64,000 nucleotides of DNA from an uncultured Maricaulis sp. GTDB taxonomy: Bacteria; Pseudomonadota; Alphaproteobacteria; Caulobacterales; Maricaulaceae. Where the stretch lies: the NCBI RefSeq assembly GCF_947259345.1, contig NZ_CAMYLS010000024.1, positions 37,410 through 101,409 on the forward strand. Direction: 5' to 3'. Shown one piece after another: positions 26,119-35,155 of the stretch. The position numbers and the translations under genes are program-made. Positions within the stretch are counted from its first letter, which is position 1, and each line of letters opens with the position of its first letter. A model generated the notes under the pieces. It searched no databases. It was not told where the DNA came from and worked only from the letters and a program-made list of their open reading frames with translations.

Positions 26119-27066
26119 ATGCACAGTGCGCTGTGGTGGCGAGATTTCGAGTTCCAGGACGGTATTGTCACCGTCAAGAAGACGGGCGCCCGTCTTCCGC
26201 TCAAACTGGGACTGATTGGCGAAGTCCTGTCCTGGTTCCCGTTTTATTTCGTGGTTGAAGGCTGGCGGATCAAGTCGGCGTCCCAGGATGGGCCGAAAAT
26301 CTGGTTCGCGCCCGACCGTCCACGCCCCTGGTATCTGATCTGGTCGGTCCTGCACGCCGCCGGCGCCCGCATTGCCGCCCATCCCGGCGAAGCCGATGCG
26401 GTTTTCGTTTTCGACGATTCCACCACGTGTTGCCCCTGCAATGTCCCGCCCGATGCCCGGGTCATCAATCGCGACTGCCAGAGCATTGCGAAGAGCCATG
26501 TCGCCGCGGTGTTCGAACGATCCTTCGGCTATTCCCTGTCCGTCGACCCGACCAGCTGGACCGGGCCCATGGTCGAGAAGTCCGAGCTCAATGGCGCCCA
26601 TGACGGTCGCGTGGTCCAGGGCCCGATCGACATGCCCCGGCCCGGCCGCGTCTATCAGCGTGTGATCGACAACACCGTGCCCGGCGACCTGGTGGAGGAT
26701 CTGCGCTGTCCAACCATGGACGGCCATATACCGCTGGTCATCCGCAAGCGTCGCAAGACGTCATCACGCTTTTCCAATTCCAATGACGAGATCGAGTGCG
26801 CGGAAACCGATGAGGTCTTCAGCGTCGAGGAGCGGGCCCAGCTGGCCGCCTTCACCCGGGCCATGGGGCTGGACTGGGGCGGGCTGGATGTTCTGCGTAA
26901 TCGTGATGACGGTCGGCTCTATGTCGTGGATGTGAACAAAACTGATATGGGGCCGCCGGTCGCGATGCGGTTGGATGACAAGATCAAAGTCACCAAACGG
27001 CTGGCCGCGGCATTCCTGGATTTCCTCGGCCACCCCAAACCGGAACCGGCCAAGCGCACACCATGA
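26119..27066 (+). CDS. Unrecognised soluble protein with ATP-grasp-like C-terminus
   Basis: 315 residues from ATG 26119 (preceded by GAAAGG). No signal peptide. The C-terminal third (LDWGGLDVLRNRDDG, then LYVVDVNKTDMGPP) resembles the last ATP-grasp subdomain, in which an acidic residue and an Asn bind metal-ATP (here D-V-N). The middle shows FERSFGYSL, MVEKSELNGAHDGRVV (a possible lysine-containing ATP site) and RVYQRVIDN. A stretch near residue 110 contains two cysteines close together, CCPC. The gene overlaps the next, metal-dependent hydrolase by four bases, pointing to linked function. I could not name a product. Confidence 0.72.
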   Translation: MHSALWWRDFEFQDGIVTVKKTGARLPLKLGLIGEVLSWFPFYFVVEGWRIKSASQDGPKIWFAPDRPRPWYLIWSVLHAAGARIAAHPGEADAVFVFDDSTTCCPCNVPPDARVINRDCQSIAKSHVAAVFERSFGYSLSVDPTSWTGPMVEKSELNGAHDGRVVQGPIDMPRPGRVYQRVIDNTVPGDLVEDLRCPTMDGHIPLVIRKRRKTSSRFSNSNDEIECAETDEVFSVEERAQLAAFTRAMGLDWGGLDVLRNRDDGRLYVVDVNKTDMGPPVAMRLDDKIKVTKRLAAAFLDFLGHPKPEPAKRTP

Positions 27067-27977
27067 ATTCTATTCCCTTCGAACGCGATTTCGATTTCGA
27101 GTACGGGCGTTGCGACACGCTCTCTCCCCTGATCCGGCGCGTCATAGCGCCCAATCCGGGCCCCTTCACCTTCACCGGCACCGGTGTTTACATCATCGGG
27201 CATGGCTCGGTTGCGGTGATCGATCCAGGCCCGGTCGACCCGGCCCATATCGCGGCGCTGGATGCGGCCCTTGAGGGTGAAACGGTCAGCCACGTTTTCG
27301 TCACCCATCATCATCTCGACCATTCGCCGCTCGCCCATCCGCTCGCCGACCGCCATGGCGCGAAAGTCTATGGCTATGGTCCGCAGCAAAGCGCGCCGGT
27401 TGGCGGCGAAGTCCGACTGGAAGCCGGTGATGATGTCGGCTTTCAGCCGGACATCCAGATCACCGACGAGCAAGTCTTCCACGGTGAAGGCTGGACGCTG
27501 GAGGCGCTGCACACGCCCGGACACACGTCGAACCATGTCTGCTATGCCCTGCACGAGGAGAACACGCTCTTCTCAGGCGACCATGTCATGGCCTGGTCCA
27601 CCAGCGTGATCAGCCCGCCCGACGGACATATGGGGGATTACCTCGCCCAGCTGGAACGGGTCCGGGACCGGGATTTTGCTCGCCTCTGGCCAACTCACGG
27701 TCCCGCGGTGAGAAGCCCCCGCGCCTTCGTCCAGGCCTATATCGACCACCGCCTCGCCCGCGAAGACCAGATCCTCGCCTGCCTCGCCGACGGGCATGAC
27801 ACGATCCGCGACATGGTCGCGGTGATGTATGCCGATGTCGACAAGCGTCTCCACCCGGCTGCCGCGCACTCCGTGCTGGCCCATGTCATCCACCTGGTGG
27901 AACTCGGCAAGGTCGCCAGCAGCACGGTCGACCAGGTCGACCTGACGGCACGCTTCAAGCTGGCCGAAACAGCGTAA
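27063..27977 (+). CDS. MBL-fold metallo-hydrolase (beta-lactamase-2/LACTB2-like)
   Basis: 304 residues with the metallo-beta-lactamase metal site: THHHLDHS (HxHxDH motif, residues about 80-87), a His near residue 151 in HTPGHTSNHVC, and an Asp in FSGDHVMAW. The C-terminal 80 residues have the winged-helix extension (BLACT_WH) found in LACTB2-type proteins, suggesting a hydrolase acting on nucleic acid or thioester. It starts with an overlap (ATGA) on the ATP-grasp-like gene. Substrate unknown. Confidence 0.88.
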   Translation: MNSIPFERDFDFEYGRCDTLSPLIRRVIAPNPGPFTFTGTGVYIIGHGSVAVIDPGPVDPAHIAALDAALEGETVSHVFVTHHHLDHSPLAHPLADRHGAKVYGYGPQQSAPVGGEVRLEAGDDVGFQPDIQITDEQVFHGEGWTLEALHTPGHTSNHVCYALHEENTLFSGDHVMAWSTSVISPPDGHMGDYLAQLERVRDRDFARLWPTHGPAVRSPRAFVQAYIDHRLAREDQILACLADGHDTIRDMVAVMYADVDKRLHPAAAHSVLAHVIHLVELGKVASSTVDQVDLTARFKLAETA

Positions 27978-27981
27978 TTCC

Positions 27982-28000
27982 TTCCCCGCGCATGGGGGAA
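27982..28000. terminator. Possible bidirectional terminator hairpin
   Basis: TTCCCC - GCGCATG - GGGGAA lies between two convergent genes (ends at 27977 and 28004). The stem is six pairs and only weak T/A runs flank it, so termination is a guess. Confidence 0.4.
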
Positions 28001-28003
28001 TCC

Positions 28004-28816
28004 CTAACCCGCTTCGGCCTCGCCGGACATCGCGGCCAGGAAGCGCTCCACGCGCTCTGCGTTGCGACCGAGATCATGGACCGGCTGGCGGGCCAGTGAG
28101 CGGATATCGACCTGGCTGCGCCCGTCCTCCAGCGCGGTCACGCGAACAGAAATGTCATCGCGAAACCCGAACATCAGGCTTTCGGCCGCGGCCTCAAACA
28201 TGCCGGCCGTGTCTGACGCGGTACCGATACGCCAGCCATTCTCGCGTCCATAGAGCAGGGCCTGACGGAAGACCGTGCGAGCGTCCTGGTCAACAACAAG
28301 ACTGGTGATTTCCGGATAGGCAGCCTGCTGTGCCGCATGGACTGACGAGTCATAGGCTAGCGGGCGCTCCGACGATGCGCGACGCGCCGCATAGGCCGCC
28401 GTGAAATGAGGCGGATCGGCTGCATCGGTGGTGACGTCGGGTATGAAGGGCCGGTTGGCCGCAAGGCCATCATACACATAGCGGCCGGAGAACCCGCCTG
28501 CCGCAACCAGCAAAGCCAGGACCGGCACGCTCAGCCCACCGACCCAGCGATGTCCTGCGAGGCGTTGGGCGATAACGAGCGCCGCCAGAAGTCCACCCAT
28601 GACAGCGCAGGCCAGGATCAGCTTGGGTCCGATGCCCAGCGTCATCCAGTCCAGGCCGTAGGACCAGTTCCAGAAGCTCAATTTGGTGCCAAGCGCCGCG
28701 ACCAGAAACCAGACCGGCGTGATGAGCGTCAGCAGCGCCGTTATCCACCCCAGCGGCGGGATGATCGCACGCAGGATTTCAGTCAGTCTGTCCACAGGTC
28801 CGGCCCCCTCAGGCAT
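28004..28816 (-). CDS. DUF1499 protein with N-terminal membrane helices
   Basis: 270 residues. Residues 1-100 contain three hydrophobic helices (about 15-35, 55-78, 85-107); from about 120 the DUF1499 domain begins: TDAADPPHFTAAY, then a conserved Ser/Pro region and YPEITSLVVDQDARTVFRQAL. DUF1499 is widespread in Alphaproteobacteria and has no defined activity; a role at the membrane is suggested by the helices. It begins six bases after the end of pdxH on the same strand and may be in the same transcript. Confidence 0.85.
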   Translation of the reverse strand: MPEGAGPVDRLTEILRAIIPPLGWITALLTLITPVWFLVAALGTKLSFWNWSYGLDWMTLGIGPKLILACAVMGGLLAALVIAQRLAGHRWVGGLSVPVLALLVAAGGFSGRYVYDGLAANRPFIPDVTTDAADPPHFTAAYAARRASSERPLAYDSSVHAAQQAAYPEITSLVVDQDARTVFRQALLYGRENGWRIGTASDTAGMFEAAAESLMFGFRDDISVRVTALEDGRSQVDIRSLARQPVHDLGRNAERVERFLAAMSGEAEAG

Positions 28817-28822
28817 TGCGCG

Positions 28823-29491
28823 TCAGGGATACAACCGGCTCACCGTCCAAGTCGACCCCAAATCGGGCCTGTCAAAAAACATTCTATCATGCAGGCGGAA
28901 GGGCCGGTCGCGCCAGAATTCCATACTGAGGGGGCGGATGCGGAAGCCCGACCAGTGCGGTGGACGCGGCACCTCGCCCAGACCGAAGCGCGCCGCCTCG
29001 CGCGCCACAGCTTTCTCGAGCGCGAAACGGCTTTCCAGCGGGCGGGACTGCTTCGAGGCCCAGGCGCCGATCCGGCTGTCACGGGCGCGGGAGGCGAAAT
29101 ATTCGTCCGCCTCCTCGGTGCTGACCGCCTCGACCAGCCCCCTCACCCGCACCTGTCGGCGCAGGGATTTCCAGTGAAAGCACAGCGCTGCCTGGGCATT
29201 CTCCGCCAACTGGCTGCCCTTGCCGCTTTCCAGATTGGTGTAGAAGACGAAGCCATCGGCATCCACGTCTTTCAAGAGCACCATGCGGACATCCGGGAGG
29301 CCGGACGCGTCCGCCGTTGCCAAAGCCATCGCATTGGCATCATTGGGCTCTTTCTTCTTGGCATCAGTCAGCCAGTCGGCGAACAGCGCAAAGGGATCCT
29401 CGCGATCAAAGATCTCCGCCGCATTGGCATCCGCCGTCTTCGCATAGGCGTCGGCATCGGGACTGGGCGGGATCAGCTTGTCATCGGACAT
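28823..29491 (-). CDS. pdxH: Pyridoxamine 5'-phosphate oxidase
   Basis: Oxidises pyridoxamine or pyridoxine 5'-phosphate to pyridoxal 5'-phosphate with FMN, the last step of vitamin B6 synthesis and salvage. 222 residues from ATG 29491, which has AGGAG nine bases upstream; the GTG at 29500 is too close to that site. Signatures: [20 protein letters not shown] (N-terminal), [18 protein letters not shown] (FMN-binding), [19 protein letters not shown] and the C-terminal motif [15 protein letters not shown] with Trp/Arg residues. Length is usual for the family. Confidence 0.95.
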   Translation of the reverse strand: MSDDKLIPPSPDADAYAKTADANAAEIFDREDPFALFADWLTDAKKKEPNDANAMALATADASGLPDVRMVLLKDVDADGFVFYTNLESGKGSQLAENAQAALCFHWKSLRRQVRVRGLVEAVSTEEADEYFASRARDSRIGAWASKQSRPLESRFALEKAVAREAARFGLGEVPRPPHWSGFRIRPLSMEFWRDRPFRLHDRMFFDRPDLGSTWTVSRLYP

Positions 29492-29827
29492 GGGCGGCAC
29501 TCCTGGAACACGTCCGCCTAGGTAAGCGCCTGGCCCGGCGCGTCAAGCTTTCCCTGTGGGTCAATCACAAGCGCACCGGCTCCCTGTTCGCCACTGAAAA
29601 AGGGCGCCCGGCGCGGGGCCAAACATAAATCGCTTGTCAGCCAGCAGGCCGTATCCGGCAAGCGGTCTTTAAGATGGTTTGCGCAAGGCGCGGGGACGAT
29701 CACGGGCGCTGAATTCCCAGCGGGACACGTACCAGAGGTACATGTCCCTCGCCCAGCCTCCGGATCGACGCACCCGGCATCCTCCCGCGTCAACCTTTCA
29801 GGAATCTTCTTGCGCTAAGACAGTGCC
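29492..29827. other. Divergent intergenic region with near-perfect inverted repeat
   Basis: 336 bases between pdxH (minus) and the J-domain gene (plus). The notable feature is GGGACACGTACC - AGA - GGTACATGTCCC at 29721-29747, twelve-base arms with one mismatch. A minus-strand 91-codon frame at 29518-29793 has poor coding character and no ribosome-binding site, so I do not call it a gene. Promoters for both neighbours must be here. Confidence 0.5.
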
Positions 29828-30337
29828 ATGACATCGCGTGTTGAGAGTGTGGATGCGGCCTATGCTGTCCTGGGGCTGACCCCGACTGACGGTATGGCGG
29901 CGGCGCGTGCGGCTTTCCGGTCGCGTGTGAAAACCCTGCATCCCGATGTCGCCGAGCCGACCCCGGCCACCCTGTCCGAGCTGGCCCGCATCGTCGACGC
30001 GATGGATTTCATCCGCGCCCATGCGCCGGTCTGTCTCGAGATCGAGCTCAGCGCCGCGCAGGCCTTGCGCGGCCTGACTCGCACGCTGCGCCATGGCGAC
30101 AAGCCACTACTCGTACGCATCCCGGCCGGCACGGTCGACGGCACCGAATTGCCCGCCGTCGGCGAAGACCGCATCCGGGTTACCATCCGGGTCCAGGCCG
30201 AAAGCGAAACCGCGCCCGCGCCTTCCTCCGAAATCCCTGACGCGCCCGATCTTGACGCCTTCATGCACGAATTCTCGCGCCCCTCGGTGAATACCCTCAT
30301 GGCCCGATGGATCCGCAAAGCGCAGTCGGCCGCGTGA
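29828..30337 (+). CDS. Short DnaJ-like protein
   Basis: 169 residues. Residues 5-40 resemble a J domain (AYAVLGLTPTDGMAAARAAFRSRVKTLHPDV) with the essential HPD triplet, but the usual fourth helix and Gly/Phe linker are shortened. The following part keeps the DnaJ C-terminal pattern: LSAAQALRGLTRTLRHGD and VRIPAGTVDGTELPAVGED, as in the substrate-binding domain I of CbpA or DnaJ. There is no zinc-finger region. The last 50 residues are unlike DnaJ. It may be a minimal co-chaperone for DnaK. It is 49 bases upstream of aroC. Confidence 0.8.
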   Translation: MTSRVESVDAAYAVLGLTPTDGMAAARAAFRSRVKTLHPDVAEPTPATLSELARIVDAMDFIRAHAPVCLEIELSAAQALRGLTRTLRHGDKPLLVRIPAGTVDGTELPAVGEDRIRVTIRVQAESETAPAPSSEIPDAPDLDAFMHEFSRPSVNTLMARWIRKAQSAA

Positions 30338-30386
30338 CCTGACGCCAAGCTGTGTCTAATCTGCCCGTACAGCAGGCGGATACATT

Positions 30387-31478
30387 ATGTCTCACAACAC
30401 GTTCGGACATCTTTTCCGGGTCACGACCTGGGGCGAAAGTCATGGCCCGGCCATCGGCGCCGTCGTCGATGGCTGCCCGGCCGGCATTCCGCTGACCGAG
30501 GCCGACCTCCAGCCCTGGCTGGATCTGCGTCGTCCGGGCACGTCCCGCCATGTGACGCCACGCCAGGAGCCGGACCAGGTCCGCATCCTCTCCGGCGTGT
30601 TCGAGGATGACCGCACCGACGGTCCGGTGACCACCGGCACACCGATCAGCCTGATGATCGAGAATGTCGACCAGCGCTCAAAGGATTATGGCGCCATCCG
30701 CGACAAGTGGCGGCCCGGCCATGCCGACTATACCTATGACATGAAATACGGCATCCGCGATTATCGCGGCGGCGGCCGCTCCTCGGCGCGGGAGACCGCC
30801 ATGCGCGTTGCCGCGGGCGGGATCGCCCGCAAAGTGCTGGGTGACGGAATCTCGATCCGCGCCGCACTCGTTCAGATCGGTGAGCGCGCCATTGACCGGT
30901 CCCGCTGGGACTGGGAGGAAGTCGCCAACAACCCCTTCTTCTGCCCGGATGCCGAAACGGCGGCCTTGTGGGAAGCCGACATGGACGCGCTGCGCCGGGA
31001 TGGTTCTTCCACCGGCGCGATTGTCGAAGTTGTGGTCTCCGGTCTGCCGGCCGGCTGGGGCGCCCCCGTTTATGCCAAGCTCGACAGTGAACTGGCTGCT
31101 GCCATGATGACGATCAATGCGGTCAAGGGCGTCGAGATCGGCGCCGGCTTCGCCTCGGCGGCCCTGCGCGGCGAAGATGCGGCCGACGAGATGCGCATGG
31201 GCGATGACGGACCGATTTTCCTGTCCAACCATAATGGCGGCGTGCTCGGTGGCATTTCCACCGGACAGGATTTGGTCATCCGCTTTGCCGTCAAGCCGAC
31301 CTCGTCGATCACCGTCGAGCGGCGCACGCTGGATCGCAATTTCGAGGAAACGGTGATCGAGACCCGCGGGCGTCATGACCCCTGTGTCGGCATCCGCGCC
31401 GTCCCGGTCGGCGAAGCCATGGCCGCCCTTGTCCTGGCCGACCAGAAACTGCGCCATGCGGGCCAGTCCGCCTACTGA
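30387..31478 (+). CDS. aroC: Chorismate synthase
   Basis: Converts 5-enolpyruvylshikimate 3-phosphate to chorismate, the last step of the shikimate pathway, using reduced FMN. 363 residues beginning [20 protein letters not shown], the family signature. The core signature [11 protein letters not shown] is at residues about 130-140, and [12 protein letters not shown] occurs near residue 280. No truncation. The gene follows the short DnaJ-like gene by 49 bases. Confidence 0.98.
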   Translation: MSHNTFGHLFRVTTWGESHGPAIGAVVDGCPAGIPLTEADLQPWLDLRRPGTSRHVTPRQEPDQVRILSGVFEDDRTDGPVTTGTPISLMIENVDQRSKDYGAIRDKWRPGHADYTYDMKYGIRDYRGGGRSSARETAMRVAAGGIARKVLGDGISIRAALVQIGERAIDRSRWDWEEVANNPFFCPDAETAALWEADMDALRRDGSSTGAIVEVVVSGLPAGWGAPVYAKLDSELAAAMMTINAVKGVEIGAGFASAALRGEDAADEMRMGDDGPIFLSNHNGGVLGGISTGQDLVIRFAVKPTSSITVERRTLDRNFEETVIETRGRHDPCVGIRAVPVGEAMAALVLADQKLRHAGQSAY

Positions 31479-31594
31479 ACCTTGCCTGAAAGCCCAAGGT
31501 GAACCCCGCGTTCATGTTCGGCTCATGCGCGAATTTCTAGTGTAATGGCAGATTGGCCGGGTCTGCCCGGCGACACGCCCTGGAGGTAACCCGC

Positions 31595-32989
31595 ATGCAG
31601 CAGCTCAAGCGCAAATGGCTTGGCGCCTCGCTCGCGTCACTCATCCTGGTCCCAGCCCTGCTGTTTGTGGCGCCGGCTGAAGCGCAGCGCAGTGATCGCG
31701 GCGACGAGTATCGCCGGGATCGCGGCAATGAAACCGGTCGTGGCGCTCGTCGCCAACCTGACCAGCAACGCCACGCCTCCCGCGGTGACCGACCGCGACG
31801 CGAGTCCGGCCCGGCATCGCGGCCCACTTCTCGTGATCGCCCGGATCGGGGATCGCGGCCTGATCGAGGACCGCGCCCGGACGCCGGACGGCCAGGCCGC
31901 CGTCCTGATGCGGGAAATCCCGGACGTCGTCCCGATACCCGTCCTGATCGTCGTCGCCCGGACACGCGACCGGATCGGCGCCGTCCTGACGCGGGCAATC
32001 CCGGACGCCGTCCCGAAACCCGCCCTGATCGTCGCCGCCCGGACACGCGGCCGGATCGGCGCAGACCCGATGCGGGCAATCCCGGGCGCCGTCCTGATAC
32101 GCGCCCCGATCGCCGTCGTCCGGACTCCCGTCCGGATCGGCGCAGGCCTGATGCGGGCAATCCCGGGCGCCGTCCCGATACGCGCCCCGACCGTCGTCGT
32201 CCGGACTCCCGTCCGGATCGGCGCAGGCCTGATGCCCGCGGGCCCGGCAGCCACCGTCCCGATACGCGCCGGCCGGATCGCCGCAGACCCGATACGCGGC
32301 CGGACCGCCGTCGTTGGGACGCTCGCGGTCCTGGCAATCACCGCCCGCGCGGCCATCGCGGCGGCCGTGATCAACGTCGTTGGGACTACGCCCAGCGCCG
32401 ACATAATTTCTATCGCGATCGCAACCGGCACAATTCCCACCGCCGCTGGGTCCGCCACATGAATCACGGCTGGTCCAATGCGCGCTATTATGGCCGCTGG
32501 GGTCCGTCGAGCCGCTGGCGCTACCACACGCGCTATTACGACTATGGCTACACCAATCGCCAATTCGCCTATTATGACGGCATCTGCCGCTATAACGGGA
32601 ATGGGGATGGAGCGGTTGTCGGCGCCCTGCTTGGCGCGCTGATCGGCGGCGCGGCCGCCAGCGATGACAATGTTGGTGCGGGCATCCTGATCGGGGCCGG
32701 ATTCGGCGCCGTCCTCGGTGACAGCCTGGGTCGCATGGATAATTGCGACCGTGCGCAATACCACTACGCCATGAATTACGCCTTCGAATACGGCCAGCCC
32801 TATTACTGGGGCAATCCGTATTCCGGCGTGCGCGGCGCCATCATCATCCGCGAGACCTATTACAATTCCGGCGTCGAATGCCGCTGGGGTGATGCCGAGG
32901 TCTACATGCCCGATGGCACCTACAGCTATGACCGCGTGCGCATGTGCCGTGACGGTTATGGCGAGTGGGAAGTGGCCCGTATCCAGTAG
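31595..32989 (+). CDS. Secreted Arg/Pro/Asp-rich repeat protein with glycine-zipper C-terminus
   Basis: 464 residues from ATG 31595, with GGAGG nine bases upstream. Signal peptide to about AEAQ (residue 31). Residues 102-209 are four 27-residue repeats, each made of nine-residue blocks RRPDAGNPG, RRPDTRPDR and RRPDTRPDR (or with Ser), and degenerate units continue to about 250. Residues 335-378 hold a glycine-zipper segment (GAVVGALLGALIGGAAA and GAGILIGAGFGAVLGD), which usually packs in or against membranes. Tyr-rich C-terminus with conserved Cys. Function unknown; an extracellular or outer-membrane surface protein is inferred. Strongly biased composition. Confidence 0.8.
   Translation: MQQLKRKWLGASLASLILVPALLFVAPAEAQRSDRGDEYRRDRGNETGRGARRQPDQQRHASRGDRPRRESGPASRPTSRDRPDRGSRPDRGPRPDAGRPGRRPDAGNPGRRPDTRPDRRRPDTRPDRRRPDAGNPGRRPETRPDRRRPDTRPDRRRPDAGNPGRRPDTRPDRRRPDSRPDRRRPDAGNPGRRPDTRPDRRRPDSRPDRRRPDARGPGSHRPDTRRPDRRRPDTRPDRRRWDARGPGNHRPRGHRGGRDQRRWDYAQRRHNFYRDRNRHNSHRRWVRHMNHGWSNARYYGRWGPSSRWRYHTRYYDYGYTNRQFAYYDGICRYNGNGDGAVVGALLGALIGGAAASDDNVGAGILIGAGFGAVLGDSLGRMDNCDRAQYHYAMNYAFEYGQPYYWGNPYSGVRGAIIIRETYYNSGVECRWGDAEVYMPDGTYSYDRVRMCRDGYGEWEVARIQ
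31898..32221 (+). repeat. In-frame tandem repeat, 4 x 81 bases
   Basis: Four 81-base units inside the gene at 31595, coding for 27 residues each (units start at residues 102, 129, 156 and 183). The units differ at several third positions and by Asp/Glu and Thr/Ser changes, so they are not a recent perfect duplication. The 27-base sub-unit is visible within each. Confidence 0.85.
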
Positions 32990-33038
32990 CCCGCTCCGGG
33001 GATAAGCAGTCCTGTGTGCGTGGGATTGCGACGGAGAG

Positions 33039-33067
33039 AGGCCGACCCGATCCGGGTCGGCCTTTTT
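33039..33067 (+). terminator. Rho-independent terminator after the repeat protein gene
   Basis: AGGCCGACCCG - ATC - CGGGTCGGCCT is a perfect stem followed by TTTTC, about 50 bases after the stop at 32989. Confidence 0.9.
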
Positions 33068-33174
33068 CTTGCGTGATGTTCATCCAGTCGTTCATCCGCG
33101 GCTCATCGACGACGCGCTAGAACGGGATCAACACCGGCGAGAGACCGTCGGACCGACCCTTAATGGAGGTAGAG

Positions 33175-33924
33175 ATGAAATTGCTGACCCCCACGCTTCT
33201 GGCCGCCACGGCACTGAGTTTCACCCTGCCGTCGATGGCCCAGGCCCAGAATTACCAGGATTGTGAATCCGAGCGCCAGGGACGGCAAGTCGCCGGCGCC
33301 ATCATTGGTGGCCTGCTGGGCGCTGTGATCGGCAATGAACTCGCCGATGACAGCAATAACAACCGCCACAGCCGGGACAGCCATTGGGGCCGCGGACGCG
33401 GTGGGCATGGCAGTTGGGGTCGCGGTGGTCGCGGCCATCGCTACCAGCACCGCGATCGCGGCAATGCCGAGGAAGTCGGCACCATTGCCGGCCTGGGTGT
33501 CGGTGCCGTGATCGGCGCCGGCATCGCCGGTGGCGGCGACTGCAATACCCGCCGCCCGGTCAACCAGCGACCCTATTATGGCGACAAGCCGGGTGCACGC
33601 TATTCGGACGCCGGGTATGGCAATGATGGCTATTATGACGACCGCTACCAGGCGGATTACGGCGATAACAGCTATTATGAAGACGAGTATTACGCCAACA
33701 GCCAGGACTATGGCTCATCGGGCGAATTGCTCGGCGGCCGCGAGCGCGCCGAGCCGGCCCGCGTCTACAACGCCGCGTCCTATTCCACCAATAGTGCCAC
33801 CGGCACCTGCCACTGGTCCCAGACGCGTCGCCTGGACGCCTACGGCCAGACCGTCACCGACCAGGTCTATATGTGCCAGGGCAGCGACGGTATCTGGCGC
33901 CCGGCCGACACATACGGTCAGTAG
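33175..33924 (+). CDS. Secreted glycine-zipper (rick 17 kDa-type) protein
   Basis: 249 residues from ATG 33175 with GGAGGTAGAG directly before. Signal peptide to AQAQ (residue 25). Residues 43-62 (AGAIIGGLLGAVIGNELADD) and about 106-122 (IAGLGVGAVIGAGIAGG) are glycine-zipper segments of the 2TM type, separated by a His/Gly/Arg-rich stretch. A Tyr/Asp-rich region and a C-terminal part with Cys pair (TGTCHWSQ, VYMCQGSD) follow. It resembles the C-terminal part of the preceding gene in composition, suggesting related envelope functions, though the gene between them has its own terminator. Function unknown. Confidence 0.8.
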   Translation: MKLLTPTLLAATALSFTLPSMAQAQNYQDCESERQGRQVAGAIIGGLLGAVIGNELADDSNNNRHSRDSHWGRGRGGHGSWGRGGRGHRYQHRDRGNAEEVGTIAGLGVGAVIGAGIAGGGDCNTRRPVNQRPYYGDKPGARYSDAGYGNDGYYDDRYQADYGDNSYYEDEYYANSQDYGSSGELLGGRERAEPARVYNAASYSTNSATGTCHWSQTRRLDAYGQTVTDQVYMCQGSDGIWRPADTYGQ

Positions 33925-33940
33925 ACCGCAAGAGAGCGAT

Positions 33941-34675
33941 TCAGCCCTGAATGGAGCGGTTGGCGGCGATAAGGTATTCCTTATTGCCGTCGCCCCCGTC
34001 GATCGGACTGTCAATGATCGCGCCGACGGAAAACCCCTCAAGCCCTTCAAGGCCGGCCCGCACGGCAGCCACAGCGTCGTCGCGGGCTTGGACATCCTTT
34101 ACCAGCCCGCCCTTGCCGATCAGCGCTTTGCCAACCTCGAACTGGGGTTTGATGAGAGCCATCAGAGTCGCGCTCGGTGCGCTCAGCGCCAGGGGTCGGG
34201 CGATCACCTTGAGCAGGGAAATGAAGCTGGCATCACAGACGACCAGCGAGGGCGGCTCGGAAAATGCCTCCGCCGCCAATGATCTGGCATCGGTCGCCTC
34301 CAGCGATGTGACCCGCCGGTCCGCCTGAAGCGAGGGGTGGAGCTGATCCCGCCCGACATCCACCGCATAGACGTGCCGCGCCCCGCGCGAGAGCAGGACC
34401 TCGGTAAACCCGCCGGTCGACGCCCCCACATCAAGGCAGACCCGATCCGCCGGATCCACGCCAAACGCATCCAGCCCCGCCACCAGTTTCAGCGCGGCCC
34501 GCGACACCCAGGGATGAGCTGCCTCGGCGACAATCTCGGCCCCGTCCGCGATTTTCTGCGACGGCTTCGTCACCGCCACGCCATTGGCCGACACCTTCCC
34601 CGCCGCAATCGCCGCCTGGGCCCGCGCCCGCGTGTCGAAATGACCGTGTTCGACGAGATAGAGGTCTGCACGCAT
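33941..34675 (-). CDS. tlyA: TlyA family RNA methyltransferase (S4 + FtsJ domains)
   Basis: Predicted 2'-O-methyltransferase of rRNA. 244 residues from ATG 34675; upstream frame (to 34945) has no family resemblance. Residues 1-60 are the S4 RNA-binding domain (MRADLYLVEHGHFDTRARAQ). The FtsJ-like domain has the SAM site CLDVGASTGGFTEVLLSRGA (about residues 75-95), VCDASFISLL as the catalytic strand, and the KPQFEVGK motif near residue 185. It stops 17 bases from the convergent glycine-zipper gene. Confidence 0.9.
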   Translation of the reverse strand: MRADLYLVEHGHFDTRARAQAAIAAGKVSANGVAVTKPSQKIADGAEIVAEAAHPWVSRAALKLVAGLDAFGVDPADRVCLDVGASTGGFTEVLLSRGARHVYAVDVGRDQLHPSLQADRRVTSLEATDARSLAAEAFSEPPSLVVCDASFISLLKVIARPLALSAPSATLMALIKPQFEVGKALIGKGGLVKDVQARDDAVAAVRAGLEGLEGFSVGAIIDSPIDGGDGNKEYLIAANRSIQG

Positions 34676-35155
34676 GGGCGGGGTCCGGTTGGGGTTGGGT
34701 TTGTGGGTCAGGATAGCGCGAGGCGCGGTGCGGGAGCCATGGCGGTTTGCATCGGGGTTGGCGCGCCTGGCGCGCGGCCTTGCCTCTCCAAGGGAAAAGG
34801 GCCGGGGCGACGTCGAACGCCCAGCAGTCCCGCTTGGTGCCGCGCGCCGACGCTTCTGCGCGCCAGAGGGTGGCCGCAATCCGCGACATGTGCGGAAACG
34901 CCATGCCGCCTCTGTTAGCGCACCCGTCGCCAGACTGACCGGCAAGAGAGGCTGGCAGGGCCATCCGGACTCTCTCCGGCAGGTTTGCCATTCCCACCAA
35001 TTGTGCTATCCGCTCGCCAACGGCTACAGCGCTGCCCGCGTCACGGGCCACGCGAATTCAACAGCCAGTTCCGAAATTACGCTGCTGCGGCAGCCTGGAC
35101 CACGCGCCTGGAGCATCCATCGCCGGGATGCTGGCGCGAGCGAACGGATATTGTC
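34676..35155. other. Intergenic region without a recognisable gene
   Basis: 480 bases between the divergent tlyA and SulP genes. Long frames exist on both strands but look like extensions of the neighbours, with no ribosome-binding site and no family resemblance. A stretch at about 34777-34800 (CTCTCCAAGGGAAAAGG) recalls the end of the family B repeats but is not complete. Nothing else was seen. Confidence 0.5.

Noticed and set aside
31898..32221. Tandem repeats considered as a possible CRISPR array
   Set aside because: The units are contiguous, 81 bases long, in frame and code for a repetitive protein, with no unique spacers.
31537..32764. Long frames on both strands and in a second plus frame over the Arg/Pro/Asp repeat region
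   Set aside because: They arise from the repeat's base periodicity; only the frame from 31595 has a signal peptide, ribosome-binding site and a conserved C-terminal domain.
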